Shown piece by piece: positions 1-6,160 of a DNA stretch of 9,131 bases. Positions within the stretch are counted from its first letter, which is position 1. Every line of letters begins with the position of its first letter. A model generated the notes under the pieces. It was given only the letters and a program-made list of their open reading frames with translations, was not told the origin of the DNA and did no database searches. Origin of the DNA: Kineosphaera sp039812485 (GTDB lineage Bacteria > Actinomycetota > Actinomycetes > Actinomycetales > Dermatophilaceae); the NCBI GenBank assembly GCA_039812485.1, contig JBDIAP010000146.1, forward strand, positions 1-9,131, written 5' to 3'. A program made the position numbers and the translations under genes.

Positions 1-50
1 GCGTGCTGCCTGCGTCGTCGGGTGTCGTGCTCGCGGGTCATGCCGCCGGC

Positions 51-79
51 GCGGGCCAACGCTGCGGAGCCCGGCCCGC
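51..79 (-). terminator. Weak candidate terminator hairpin after ackA
   Basis: About 30 bases past the ackA stop codon, a 7-bp perfect inverted repeat (gcgggcc at 51-57 and ggcccgc at 73-79) flanks a 15-base loop. An alternative pairing of 52-56 with 69-73 also exists. No U-tract follows, which is common for actinobacterial hairpins but leaves the call weak, since GC-rich DNA yields such stems by chance. Nothing else convincing is seen in bases 1-110. Confidence 0.25.
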
Positions 80-110
80 CGACAGTCGCCCAGCCACTCG
101 TGAGCCCCGG

Positions 111-1397
111 TCAGGAGGCGGGCTGCGCGGCGTCGAGCGCGTGCTCGCCGGTGAGCGCGGCCGCGTCGCGGGCGATGACGAGCTCTTCGTCGGTCGGCAC
201 GACGATCGCCAGGGGGCTCTGGTCCTCGCGGGTGATGACACCCGCTACGCCTCGGACGCAGCGCTCGTTGGCCTGCTCGTCGAGCACGAGACCCAGATGC
301 GCGAGGTGCCGCAGCGTCGCGGCCCGCACCGGCGCGCTGTTCTCGCCGATGCCGCCGGTGAAGACGAGCACGTCGAGGCCGCCGAGCGGCACGGTCAACG
401 ACGCGACATATTTGGCCAGCCGGTAGGCGAACACGTCGAGCGCGAGCCGCGCCCCGGCGTCGCCCTGGTCGGCGGCGGCTTCGAGCTCGCGCATGTCGTT
501 GCTCACGCCCGAGAGGCCGAGCAGGCCGCTGCGCCTGTTGAGGTCGTCGGTGATGGCGGCGATGTCGGCGCCGGTGCGCTCGGCGACGTAGCCCAGCACG
601 CCGGGGTCGAGGTCGCCGGAGCGCGTGCCCATGACGACGCCCTCGAGCGGGGTCAGCCCCATCGACGTGTCGATGCTCAGGCCTCCGCGCACCGCCGCGA
701 GCGAGCAGCCGTTGCCGAGGTGCGCGGTGACGACGCGCAGGTCGGCGTCGTCGGTGCGGTCGAGCAGCTGCGCGGCGCGCGCCGACACGTAGCGGTGCGA
801 CGTGCCGTGGAAGCCGTAGCGCCGCACGCCGTAGTCGTCGACCCACTGCGCCGGCACGGCATACCGGTAGGCGACCGGGGGCATGCTCTGGTGGAAGGCC
901 GTGTCGAAGACGCCGACGTGCGGCACGTCGGGGAGCAGCTGCTGGGCGGCCTCGATGCCCGCGAGGTTGGCGGGGTTGTGCAGCGGCGCGAGCGGGATGC
1001 ACGCGCGCACACTGCTCAGCGCCTCGTCGGTGAGCACCGCCGAAGCCGCGAACTCCTCGCCGCCGTGCACGACCCGGTGCCCGACCGCGACGAGCTCGAC
1101 GCCGAGGTCGCGGGCCCAGGCGGCGACCTTGTCGAGCACCGCCCGCAGCACCGCGCTGTGCTCGGAGCCGTGCGGCAGTGGCACGTCGCCCTTGTCGCCC
1201 GTCTCCACCCGGGTCGAACCGCCGTCGGCGCCCGAGGGCCCGTCGATCCGCGTCGCGAACGACGCCCGCGCGCTCGCGTCGGGCGTGCCGACCCGCTCGG
1301 CGAGCCCGGTCGCGAATCTGGCGCCGTCGTCGGGGTCGATGACCGCGAACTTCAGGGACGAACTGCCGCAGTTGAGGACGAGCACCGCCGGTGTCAC
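111..1397 (-). CDS. ackA: Acetate kinase
   Basis: Catalyses acetyl phosphate + ADP <-> acetate + ATP in the cytoplasm, the substrate-level phosphorylation step of the Pta-AckA pathway. The protein has 428 residues from the chosen GTG. Family hallmarks are all present: NCGSSSLK (residues 9-16, the conserved Asn), GHRVVHGG (Arg108), FDTAFH with the catalytic-type Asp165, YGFHGTSHR (His197), the AHLGNGCS nucleotide-binding loop, GTRSGDLDP (Arg259), FTGGIGEN (347-353) and the C-terminal TDEELVIARD with the metal-binding-type Glu. A longer frame opens at an ATG at 1460, but homology begins only at the GTG at 1397, which has an AGAGGT ribosome site 7 bases upstream. The protein is slightly longer than the usual ~400 residues because of a variable, acidic/Ser-Gly-rich stretch around residues 37-80. 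The gene stands alone: no pta adjoins it in the window. Confidence 0.97.
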   Translation of the reverse strand: MTPAVLVLNCGSSSLKFAVIDPDDGARFATGLAERVGTPDASARASFATRIDGPSGADGGSTRVETGDKGDVPLPHGSEHSAVLRAVLDKVAAWARDLGVELVAVGHRVVHGGEEFAASAVLTDEALSSVRACIPLAPLHNPANLAGIEAAQQLLPDVPHVGVFDTAFHQSMPPVAYRYAVPAQWVDDYGVRRYGFHGTSHRYVSARAAQLLDRTDDADLRVVTAHLGNGCSLAAVRGGLSIDTSMGLTPLEGVVMGTRSGDLDPGVLGYVAERTGADIAAITDDLNRRSGLLGLSGVSNDMRELEAAADQGDAGARLALDVFAYRLAKYVASLTVPLGGLDVLVFTGGIGENSAPVRAATLRHLAHLGLVLDEQANERCVRGVAGVITREDQSPLAIVVPTDEELVIARDAAALTGEHALDAAQPAS

Positions 1398-1404
1398 CGC
1401 GCGC

Positions 1405-1410
1405 ACCTCT
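1405..1410 (-). promoter_or_regulatory. Ribosome binding site deciding the ackA start
   Basis: On the minus strand AGAGGT lies 7 bases before the GTG at 1397. The next in-frame GTG upstream (1406-1404) overlaps this motif, so 1397 is the better start; the upstream ATG at 1460 would add 21 residues that do not resemble acetate kinase. Confidence 0.6.
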
Positions 1411-1640
1411 CGGTCGGAGGACGACAAGGAAAAGGGCGAGTCGTGACGTCCGGACGGCACCGATCTCGCCTGGCCACGAGGCTACCGCTGGGTCGGTCGG
1501 CGTGGGCGAGGCGGACCCGGGGACCTCGCGGCGGTGCGCAAAGGCCCCGCCACGCCGGCGTCAGGCAGCGACGCGCGGTCACGTCGACGCAGGTGAAAGG
1601 CCTTGCCAGGGTGTGATGTCCACTCTGCGAACGCGATGAT

Positions 1641-1670
1641 TTCAGACTCTGCCGCCGCGGCCGTTATCAT
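1641..1670 (+). promoter_or_regulatory. Candidate promoter for the acyltransferase gene
   Basis: TTCAGA (1641-1646) and TATCAT (1665-1670) are separated by 18 bases and resemble -35 and -10 elements of a housekeeping sigma factor; TATCAT fits the TANNNT pattern. A start near 1677 would give a leader of about 110 bases that includes the inverted repeat at 1737-1757. The same patch reads TATGAT on the minus strand (1671-1666), so it could also serve ackA, although no good -35 is seen in that direction. Confidence 0.4.
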
Positions 1671-1736
1671 AAAGTGACCTAGCCGCGCACGCTGTGGAAC
1701 CCACGCGACATCGCAGTCCGCCCTGCCAGGGTCTCC

Positions 1737-1757
1737 GGCGTCACCGATCGTGACGCC
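1737..1757. promoter_or_regulatory. Perfect 8-bp inverted repeat (operator or leader hairpin)
   Basis: GGCGTCAC (1737-1744) and GTGACGCC (1750-1757) are exact reverse complements around a 5-base centre (CGATC). The element sits 32 bases before the acyltransferase start and downstream of the candidate promoter, so it could be a dimeric repressor site or an RNA hairpin. No specific regulator can be named. Confidence 0.4.
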
Positions 1758-1789
1758 CGCGGTGTGCCGTCCCTGCGAAAGAGACCACC

Positions 1790-3142
1790 ATGTCGATCGC
1801 CGTTCGCGTCGCTCAACCGACGGAGCCGCTGCCGGTCATCCCGGCCGCGCCTGCCGTCGACGCACGCCCCCCGGCCGCGCTGGCCCCCGTCGCCACGCCC
1901 GGTGCCGTGCCCGACGTGCCGGCTGTCGGCGCGCCCGCCGACCCGACGTCCGGCCCGACGTCCGGCCCGGCAACCGGTTCGGAGTCCGACACCGGCCACC
2001 CCGCGCCGGGCGCCACCGCCCCCCGCCTCGACTGGATCGACATGTCGCGCGCGGTCGCCGTCATCGCCGTCGTGCTCTTCCACGCGAGCATCGGCCACTA
2101 CTACGCCCTCGACCACGCCGAGGACGGCGTCGTCGCCTGGTGGGACCGCATCAACCAGATCATCACGACCGTGCGCATGCCGCTGCTGTTCACGATCTCG
2201 GGCATGCTCGCCGCCGGCAAGATCCGGCGCGGCTTCCGCGGCGGCAAGGCCATCGAGGCGGCAGTCACCAACTACTACCTGTATGCCGTGTGGCTCCTCG
2301 CGTTCGGCGGCATGCTGCTGCTGGCCGGCGACCGGCCGGTGCCCTTCCGGGTCGACTCCCTCGGCACCTACCTGCGCGAGTTCTACCTGCCCAACAGCCC
2401 GCTCTGGTATGTCTTCGCGCTGGCCCTCTACATCACGGGCTTCACGGCGCTGCGCCGCGTGCATCCCGCCGTCGTGCTCGGCGGCCTCCTGGGCGGCCAC
2501 CTTCTCGCGACGCAGCTCTTCACGCTCGAGAGCCCGTTGTGGACGCGCGGGCTGTCGTTCGCGATCTACTTCGGCCTCGGGGTCTACGGCAAGAGCGTCA
2601 TGACGCAGGTGGCGACCCGCCCGATCCTCGCGGCGATCGCGGCGGGCGGCGCCTACCTCGTCTACCAGCGGCTCGGCATGACCAAGCTCATGAGCCTGGC
2701 GATCCCCTCGCTGGACGACGCGCTGCTGGTCATGGCGCTCTACGTGCTCGCGGGCCTGGCGATGATCGGCGCGATGGGCCTGCTCGCCCGCGTCGAGCCC
2801 TACGCGCGGATCGGGCGCTTCGTGGGCCGACACACCCTCGGCATCTACGTGCTGCACATCCCCGTCATCGTCGTCATCGACCTCGGCGGCTTCGGCCCGT
2901 TCGGCACTCTGCGCGACCTCGTCGCGACGAACCCGCTCGTCGACATCACCTATCCCGTGCTCATCACCGCGATCATCGTGCCCATCTGCATCGCCTGCCA
3001 GATGCTCGCGCCGAAGGTCGGGCTGGGGGCGCTCTTCGCGATGCCGGCCGGGCTGCGCGCCTGGGTGGCGAGCGCCCGCGAGCGGCTCGTCGAGCTGCGT
3101 CCGCAGGCCGAGCTGAGCGCCGCGCGCCGCGCGAGCAGCTGA
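1790..3142 (+). CDS. Acyltransferase family 3 membrane protein
   Basis: An integral membrane acyltransferase of the Acyl_transf_3 type; this family transfers acetyl or other acyl groups to extracytoplasmic or membrane-associated carbohydrates and lipids. The 450-residue protein starts with about 75 Pro/Ala/Thr-rich, probably disordered residues. The core opens with RLDWIDMSRAVAVIAVVLFHAS (helix 1, ending with the conserved His98), followed by MPLLFTISGML (130-140), NSPLWYVFALALY (202-214) and GRHTLGIYVLHIPVI (346-360, His356), matching the family pattern in order. Roughly ten hydrophobic helices span 86-410, followed by a short charged tail; there is no C-terminal SGNH esterase domain. ATG 1790 is preceded by a purine-rich GAAAGAG site. 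The acyl acceptor cannot be read from the sequence. Neighbours (ackA, menE) do not suggest a glycan pathway, so a cell-wall or exopolysaccharide role is only inference. Confidence 0.88.
   Translation: MSIAVRVAQPTEPLPVIPAAPAVDARPPAALAPVATPGAVPDVPAVGAPADPTSGPTSGPATGSESDTGHPAPGATAPRLDWIDMSRAVAVIAVVLFHASIGHYYALDHAEDGVVAWWDRINQIITTVRMPLLFTISGMLAAGKIRRGFRGGKAIEAAVTNYYLYAVWLLAFGGMLLLAGDRPVPFRVDSLGTYLREFYLPNSPLWYVFALALYITGFTALRRVHPAVVLGGLLGGHLLATQLFTLESPLWTRGLSFAIYFGLGVYGKSVMTQVATRPILAAIAAGGAYLVYQRLGMTKLMSLAIPSLDDALLVMALYVLAGLAMIGAMGLLARVEPYARIGRFVGRHTLGIYVLHIPVIVVIDLGGFGPFGTLRDLVATNPLVDITYPVLITAIIVPICIACQMLAPKVGLGALFAMPAGLRAWVASARERLVELRPQAELSAARRASS
1942..1965 (+). repeat. Two tandem 12-bp units in the acyltransferase N-terminus
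   Basis: CCCGACGTCCGG occurs twice back to back (1942-1953, 1954-1965) and encodes PTSGPTSG in the disordered N-terminal segment. It is in frame, so copy-number change would alter length without breaking the gene. Confidence 0.75.
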
Positions 3143-3165
3143 CCCGGTAGAGCGATCCGACCAGA

Positions 3166-3195
3166 CCGGCGCAGGCCGGCGCAGGCCGGCGCAGG
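3166..3195 (+). repeat. Three perfect 10-bp tandem repeats upstream of menE
   Basis: CCGGCGCAGG is repeated three times exactly (3166-3175, 3176-3185, 3186-3195), starting 24 bases after the acyltransferase stop. The 10-bp period is close to one helical turn. Function unknown; slippage-generated spacer DNA is the simplest explanation. Confidence 0.8.
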
Positions 3196-3198
3196 CCG

Positions 3199-3234
3199 CT
3201 CGGGCCCGGCCCGAGGGACCGGCGCCCCTCGGGC
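3199..3234 (+). terminator. Alternative GC hairpins, candidate terminator
   Basis: Segment A ctcgggc (3199-3205) can pair with B gcccgag (3209-3215) in a tight 3-base-loop stem, or B extended (gcccgaggg, 3209-3217) can pair with C ccctcgggc (3226-3234), a 9-bp stem with an 8-base loop. The two structures exclude each other. Position between the acyltransferase stop and menE suits termination of the former. There is no U-tract. Confidence 0.4.
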
Positions 3235-3240
3235 GACACC

Positions 3241-3246
3241 TACGCT
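3241..3246 (+). promoter_or_regulatory. Candidate -10 element for leaderless menE transcript
   Basis: TACGCT fits the actinobacterial TANNNT -10 pattern and ends 5 bases before the GTG at 3252 and 8 before the ATG at 3255. That spacing would put the transcription start on or next to the start codon. The absence of any clear Shine-Dalgarno motif before menE agrees with a leaderless mRNA. No good -35 is visible. Confidence 0.4.
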
Positions 3247-3251
3247 GTGGC

Positions 3252-4433
3252 GTGATGCCTGCGTGCGAGCCGTTGCCCCTGACCTCCGACGTGCGCCCCG
3301 CCCTGCCGGCGCTGCGCCGGATGCTCGACGGTCAGGGGCCGCTGCTGCTGCCCTGCGCACCCGGCGAGGAGCACGGGCCAGGTGACGCGGCCGACACCGA
3401 CGACGGCGGCCGCACCGCGGGCGTGGCGGTCGCGACATCAGGCTCGACGGGCACCCCGAAGCGCGCGATCCTGCCGACGGCGGCGCTGCGCGCCTCGGCG
3501 GAGGCGACCCACGACGTGCTCGGCGGCCCCGGACGCTGGCTGCTCGCGCTGCCCCCGCACCACGTCGCGGGCCTGCAGGTCGTGCTCCGCAGCCTGCTCG
3601 CCGGGCACGAACCCGCGCCCGGGCCGGTGGGGCTCTCGGGGGCCGGGTTCACCGCGGCGGGCTTCGCGCGGGCCGTCGCCCGGGCCGGCGAGAGCGGGCA
3701 GCGGCCCCGCTACGTCTCGCTCGTGCCGACCCAGCTCGACCGAGTGCTCGACGACCCCGCCGGCACCGCGGCACTCGCGACCTTCGACGCGGTGCTCGTC
3801 GGAGGCGCCGCCGCTCGGGCCGAGCTGCTCGACCGGGCACGGGAGGCGGGGGCGAGGGTCGTGGTCACCTACGGGATGAGCGAGACCGCGGGCGGCTGCG
3901 TCTATGACGGCGTGCCGTTGCCCGGCGTGCGGGTGCGCCTCGACGGCGCGGGCAGCGACGGGGGCCGCATCGAGCTCGGCGGCTCGACGGTCGCCAGCGG
4001 CTATCTCGGCGTCGAATCTCCGGCGTTCACCTGCGTCGACGGCGTGCGCTGGTTTCGCACCGACGACCTCGGGCGTCTCACCGACGGGCGCCTGGAGGTG
4101 CGTGGCCGGGCCGACGACGTCATCGTCACCGGCGGCCTCAAGGTCGCCGCGCACGTCGTCGCGGAGGCGGTGTCGGCGCAGCTGCCAGACGTGCCGTGCG
4201 TCGTCGTCGGGCTGCCGGACCCGCACTGGGGCGAGGTCGTCACGGTCGTCTTCGTCGCCGCGGGCGACGCCGCCCGCGGCGTGCGTTCGCGCTGGCCGGC
4301 GGCTCTCGTGGCGCTGCGCGCCGCTCTCCCCGCCCATGCCGTGCCGCGTCGGGTCGAGACCGTGCCGGCTCTGCCGCTGCGCGGCCCGGGCAAGCCCGAC
4401 CTCGGCGCGCTGCGCGCGGCGCTCGCGCGGTGA
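3252..4433 (+). CDS. menE: o-Succinylbenzoate-CoA ligase (MenE)
   Basis: Activates o-succinylbenzoate with ATP and joins it to CoA, supplying MenB in menaquinone synthesis; cytoplasmic. The frame begins GTG-ATG, so the protein has 393 or 392 residues; no Shine-Dalgarno site separates the two. Motifs of the ANL adenylating superfamily run in order: the P-loop TSGSTGTPK (62-70), PPHHVAGLQ (101-109), YGMSETAGG (197-205), the FRTDDLGR motif (268-275), the hinge RGRADDVIVTGGLKV (284-298) and GPGKPD with the catalytic-type Lys381. It is shorter than most acyl-CoA synthetases, as expected for actinobacterial MenE, with a reduced N-terminal region. The menE assignment over a generic AMP-ligase rests on this compact form plus menA two genes downstream on the same strand. 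A 105-base gap follows. Confidence 0.93.
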   Translation: MMPACEPLPLTSDVRPALPALRRMLDGQGPLLLPCAPGEEHGPGDAADTDDGGRTAGVAVATSGSTGTPKRAILPTAALRASAEATHDVLGGPGRWLLALPPHHVAGLQVVLRSLLAGHEPAPGPVGLSGAGFTAAGFARAVARAGESGQRPRYVSLVPTQLDRVLDDPAGTAALATFDAVLVGGAAARAELLDRAREAGARVVVTYGMSETAGGCVYDGVPLPGVRVRLDGAGSDGGRIELGGSTVASGYLGVESPAFTCVDGVRWFRTDDLGRLTDGRLEVRGRADDVIVTGGLKVAAHVVAEAVSAQLPDVPCVVVGLPDPHWGEVVTVVFVAAGDAARGVRSRWPAALVALRAALPAHAVPRRVETVPALPLRGPGKPDLGALRAALAR

Positions 4434-4526
4434 GCACCCGGCCCGCGGATGCCCCGGCAGAGGCGGCGGACCGCCGGGCGGGCGACGGCCGCGGCACGAC
4501 GGTGGGAGAATGAGGCTCACGTCAAC

Positions 4527-4533
4527 AGGAGGT
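4527..4533 (+). promoter_or_regulatory. Strong ribosome site fixing the small-gene start
   Basis: AGGAGGT is a near-perfect Shine-Dalgarno sequence 5 bases before the GTG at 4539. It selects this GTG over the in-frame ATG at 4449, which would add 30 Arg-rich, unconserved-looking residues before the first membrane helix. Confidence 0.85.
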
Positions 4534-4538
4534 GCGCC

Positions 4539-4796
4539 GTGCTCCGCGTCGTCTTCGCCGCCTTGGTCCTCGGTTTCACGATCTACACGCTCACGGACTG
4601 CGTCCAGACGCCCGACGACCAGGTGCGCGGACTGCCCAAGATCGCCTGGGTCGTCATCATCCTGCTGTTCCCCGTGGCCGGCGCCGCGGGCTGGCTGCTC
4701 GCGGGGCGACCGCCGCGCCCCGGCATCCAGGACCGCAGGCCGCAGCGTCGGCCGCGCGGGCCGGATGACGACCCGGACTTCCTGCGCGGGCTCTGA
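4539..4796 (+). CDS. Small PLDc_N-domain membrane protein
   Basis: An 85-residue protein with two membrane helices: residues about 4-20 (VVFAALVLGFTIYTLTD) and about 33-54 (KIAWVVIILLFPVAGAAGWLL). The layout of helix, polar Cys-Val-Gln-Thr-Pro loop, then K-x-x-W-x-x-x-x-L-F-P-x-x-G matches the N-terminal membrane domain seen in cardiolipin synthase/phospholipase D-like proteins (PLDc_N). The HKD catalytic domains of those enzymes are absent, and the protein ends in a short Arg/Pro/Asp-rich tail, so no enzymatic activity is implied. Its place between menE and menA on the same strand suggests cotranscription; a link to membrane-bound menaquinone synthesis is inference only. Confidence 0.85.
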   Translation: MLRVVFAALVLGFTIYTLTDCVQTPDDQVRGLPKIAWVVIILLFPVAGAAGWLLAGRPPRPGIQDRRPQRRPRGPDDDPDFLRGL

Positions 4797-4846
4797 CCGG
4801 CCGCGCCCCCTGGGCGAGGCGCGCGGGCGACCCCACCCGAATCTGC

Positions 4847-4862
4847 GCTGGTAGCGACCAGC
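4847..4862 (+). other. Hairpin in the menA leader
   Basis: GCTGGT (4847-4852) and ACCAGC (4857-4862) form a perfect 6-bp stem with an AGCG loop, 31 bases before the menA ATG. The palindrome CACATGTG (4869-4876) follows it. It could be a weak terminator for the small upstream gene or a menA leader structure; chance is also possible. Confidence 0.3.
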
Positions 4863-4893
4863 TGTCACCACATGTGAGCGAGGAAGACGACGC

Positions 4894-5769
4894 ATGGCCA
4901 CGATCTCCCAGTGGGTGCACGGCGCCCGCCCCCGCACGCTGCCGGCCGCGGTGGCGCCGGTCGTGATCGGCACCGGCGCGGCGGCGCAGATCGACTCGGC
5001 GCGGGCGCCGGAGGCCCTGCTCGCCCTCGTCGTCGCGCTCGCGCTGCAGGTCGGCGTCAACTACGCCAACGACTACTCCGACGGCATCCGGGGCACCGAC
5101 AGCGCGCACCGCCGGGTGGGGCCGGTGCGGCTCGTCGGTCAGCAGCTCGCGCCGCCGCGGCAGGTCAAGCTCGCGGCCTTCGCCTGCTTCGGGATCGCGG
5201 CGCTCGCCGGGCTCCTGCTGACGTGGCTGTCGGGGGCCTGGATCATGCTGGCGCTCGGGGCGGCGTCGATCGTCGCGGCGTGGTTCTACACCGGCGGGTC
5301 GCGGCCCTACGGCTACCAGGGACTCGGGGAGATCTTCGTCTTCGTGTTCTTCGGGCTCGTCGCGACGCTCGGCACCACCTACACCCAGGCGTTGACCCTG
5401 ACCGGCCCGGCATTGGCGGGAGCCATCGGCGTCGGGTGCCTGTCGTGCGCGATCCTCATGGCCAACAACCTGCGCGACATCCCCGGCGACACCGTCGTCG
5501 GCAAGCGCACGCTCGCGGTGCGGCTCGGCGACCGGTGGTCTCGGGTCGCCTACTGCTTGTTGCTGGCCGTCGCGGCGCAGTGTGTCTTCATCGCCGCCGA
5601 CAGCGGCCTCGGGGCGCTGTGGGCGATGGCGGCGTTCGTGCTCGCGATCCCGCCGGTGCGGCGCATCGTCACCGGCGCCACGGGCGCCGACCTCATCCCG
5701 GTGCTGTCGGGCACCGGCCTGCTGACGCTCGCCTACGCGGTGCTGCTGGCCGCGGGCTTGGCGCTGTAG
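4894..5769 (+). CDS. menA: 1,4-Dihydroxy-2-naphthoate polyprenyltransferase (MenA)
   Basis: Attaches the polyprenyl tail to 1,4-dihydroxy-2-naphthoate with loss of CO2, making demethylmenaquinone; integral membrane enzyme of the UbiA superfamily. The 291-residue protein carries both Asp-rich Mg-diphosphate motifs: NDYSDGIRGTD (59-69; Asp60, Asp63, Asp69) and NNLRDIPGDTVVGKRTLAVRLG (181-202; Asp185, Asp189). The opening WVHGARPRTLPAAVAPVVIG and the GPVRLV segment after motif 1 are typical of bacterial MenA rather than UbiA. About eight to nine hydrophobic helices fill the rest. ATG 4894 has GAGCGAGGAAG upstream with AGGA 9 bases before it. It is the last plus-strand gene and converges on the DUF4229 gene. 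With menE nearby it confirms menaquinone use; the other men genes lie elsewhere. Confidence 0.95.
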   Translation: MATISQWVHGARPRTLPAAVAPVVIGTGAAAQIDSARAPEALLALVVALALQVGVNYANDYSDGIRGTDSAHRRVGPVRLVGQQLAPPRQVKLAAFACFGIAALAGLLLTWLSGAWIMLALGAASIVAAWFYTGGSRPYGYQGLGEIFVFVFFGLVATLGTTYTQALTLTGPALAGAIGVGCLSCAILMANNLRDIPGDTVVGKRTLAVRLGDRWSRVAYCLLLAVAAQCVFIAADSGLGALWAMAAFVLAIPPVRRIVTGATGADLIPVLSGTGLLTLAYAVLLAAGLAL

Positions 5770-5795
5770 CCGCCCCCGACCCGTCCCGCGCTGCC

Positions 5796-5808
5796 CCGGG
5801 GAACCCGG
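5796..5808. terminator. Candidate terminator between convergent genes
   Basis: Only 58 bases separate the menA stop from the DUF4229 stop. They contain a small stem ccggg-gaa-cccgg (5796-5808), overlapping CCCCGGGG (5794-5801), and a second possible stem cggat (5806-5810) with atccg (5821-5825). Either could act as a short terminator, possibly in both directions, but the stems are only 5 bp and lack U-tracts. Confidence 0.3.
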
Positions 5809-5827
5809 ATGTGCGCTCGGATCCGCC

Positions 5828-6160
5828 TCAGGTGGAGCGTGGGTGGTCCAGGAGGGACTGCGAACGGGCCCGCTCGGCCTCGGCGTCCTCGGCCGCCTCG
5901 TCGTCGAGCACCTCCTCGCGCCGGCGCCGAGCCGCCTTGGCCATCTTGGCCTCGGTGCGGGTCTCGACCCGGTGGGCCAACTGGTCGGCGAACTGCTCCC
6001 GCATGCCCCGCAGCGCGATGAGCGAGATGAACATCGAGACGGTCGTCGCGACGAGCAGCAGCACGAGCGGGTTGTCGCGCAGGCCCACGAGCCAAAAGAC
6101 GAGCAGGCAGGCGAGGAACACGGTGATGCGAGCGAGCGAGTAGCGCAGTGCGGGAGACAT
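5828..6160 (-). CDS. DUF4229 domain membrane protein
   Basis: A 110-residue protein of unknown function that resembles the actinobacterial DUF4229 family. Two membrane helices lie at about residues 9-27 (LARITVFLACLLVFWLVGL) and 31-50, followed by RGMREQFADQLAHRVETRTEA, the LRxxR-type junction of this family. From about residue 60 to 100 it is highly charged, basic then acidic (KAARRRREEVLDDEAAEDAEAE), and likely helical, possibly a coiled coil facing the cytoplasm. Its ATG shares a base with the ccsB TGA (TGATG at 6162-6158) and has no ribosome site of its own, so translation is probably coupled to ccsB. That coupling, and its position last in the resB-ccsB operon, make a role in cytochrome c maturation or heme handling a reasonable inference, not a demonstrated one. 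Confidence 0.85.
   Translation of the reverse strand: MSPALRYSLARITVFLACLLVFWLVGLRDNPLVLLLVATTVSMFISLIALRGMREQFADQLAHRVETRTEAKMAKAARRRREEVLDDEAAEDAEAERARSQSLLDHPRST

Larger units (their letters stand above)
1398..1789. other. Divergent intergenic region, ackA / acyltransferase
   Basis: A 392-base gene-free stretch between two divergent genes. It contains the ackA ribosome site, an AT-rich patch at 1661-1675 within otherwise GC-rich DNA, a promoter-like pair on the plus strand, a minus-strand TAGCCT (1484-1479) that could be an ackA -10 element without a visible -35, the perfect 10-bp palindrome CGTCCGGACG (1447-1456), a 9-bp direct repeat TGCCAGGGT (1604-1612 and 1724-1732) and an inverted repeat at 1737-1757. 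A 62-codon minus-strand frame (1670-1482) was judged not to be a gene. Confidence 0.6.

Noticed and set aside
1..41. Minus-strand ATG at 41 opening a frame to the left edge (MTREHDTRRRRQHA)
   Set aside because: Only 13 codons are visible, with no clear ribosome site and no recognisable sequence; it could be the start of the next gene but cannot be supported.
3..1616. Long open frame on the plus strand opposite ackA (537 codons)
   Set aside because: It is the antisense shadow of ackA plus the intergenic region; the translation is Arg/Ala/Gly/His-rich with no recognisable motif, while the minus strand has every acetate kinase motif.
1482..1670. 62-codon minus-strand frame in the divergent intergenic region
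   Set aside because: An AGG lies upstream of its ATG, but the second half is Arg/Pro-rich noise, and the ATG falls in the AT-rich promoter-like spot. No family resemblance.
1679..2857. 392-codon minus-strand frame opposite the acyltransferase
   Set aside because: Shadow of the acyltransferase: His/Arg/Gly/Asp-rich with no hydrophobic or catalytic pattern, as expected for the antisense of a GC-rich membrane protein gene.
4449..4538. N-terminal extension of the small PLDc_N protein from ATG 4449
   Set aside because: The added residues are Arg-rich and lack a ribosome site, whereas GTG 4539 has AGGAGGT 5 bases upstream.
3438..5060. 540-codon minus-strand frame opposite menE and beyond
   Set aside because: It runs across menE, the small membrane gene and the start of menA; its sequence is low-complexity Arg/Gly/Ala/His antisense.
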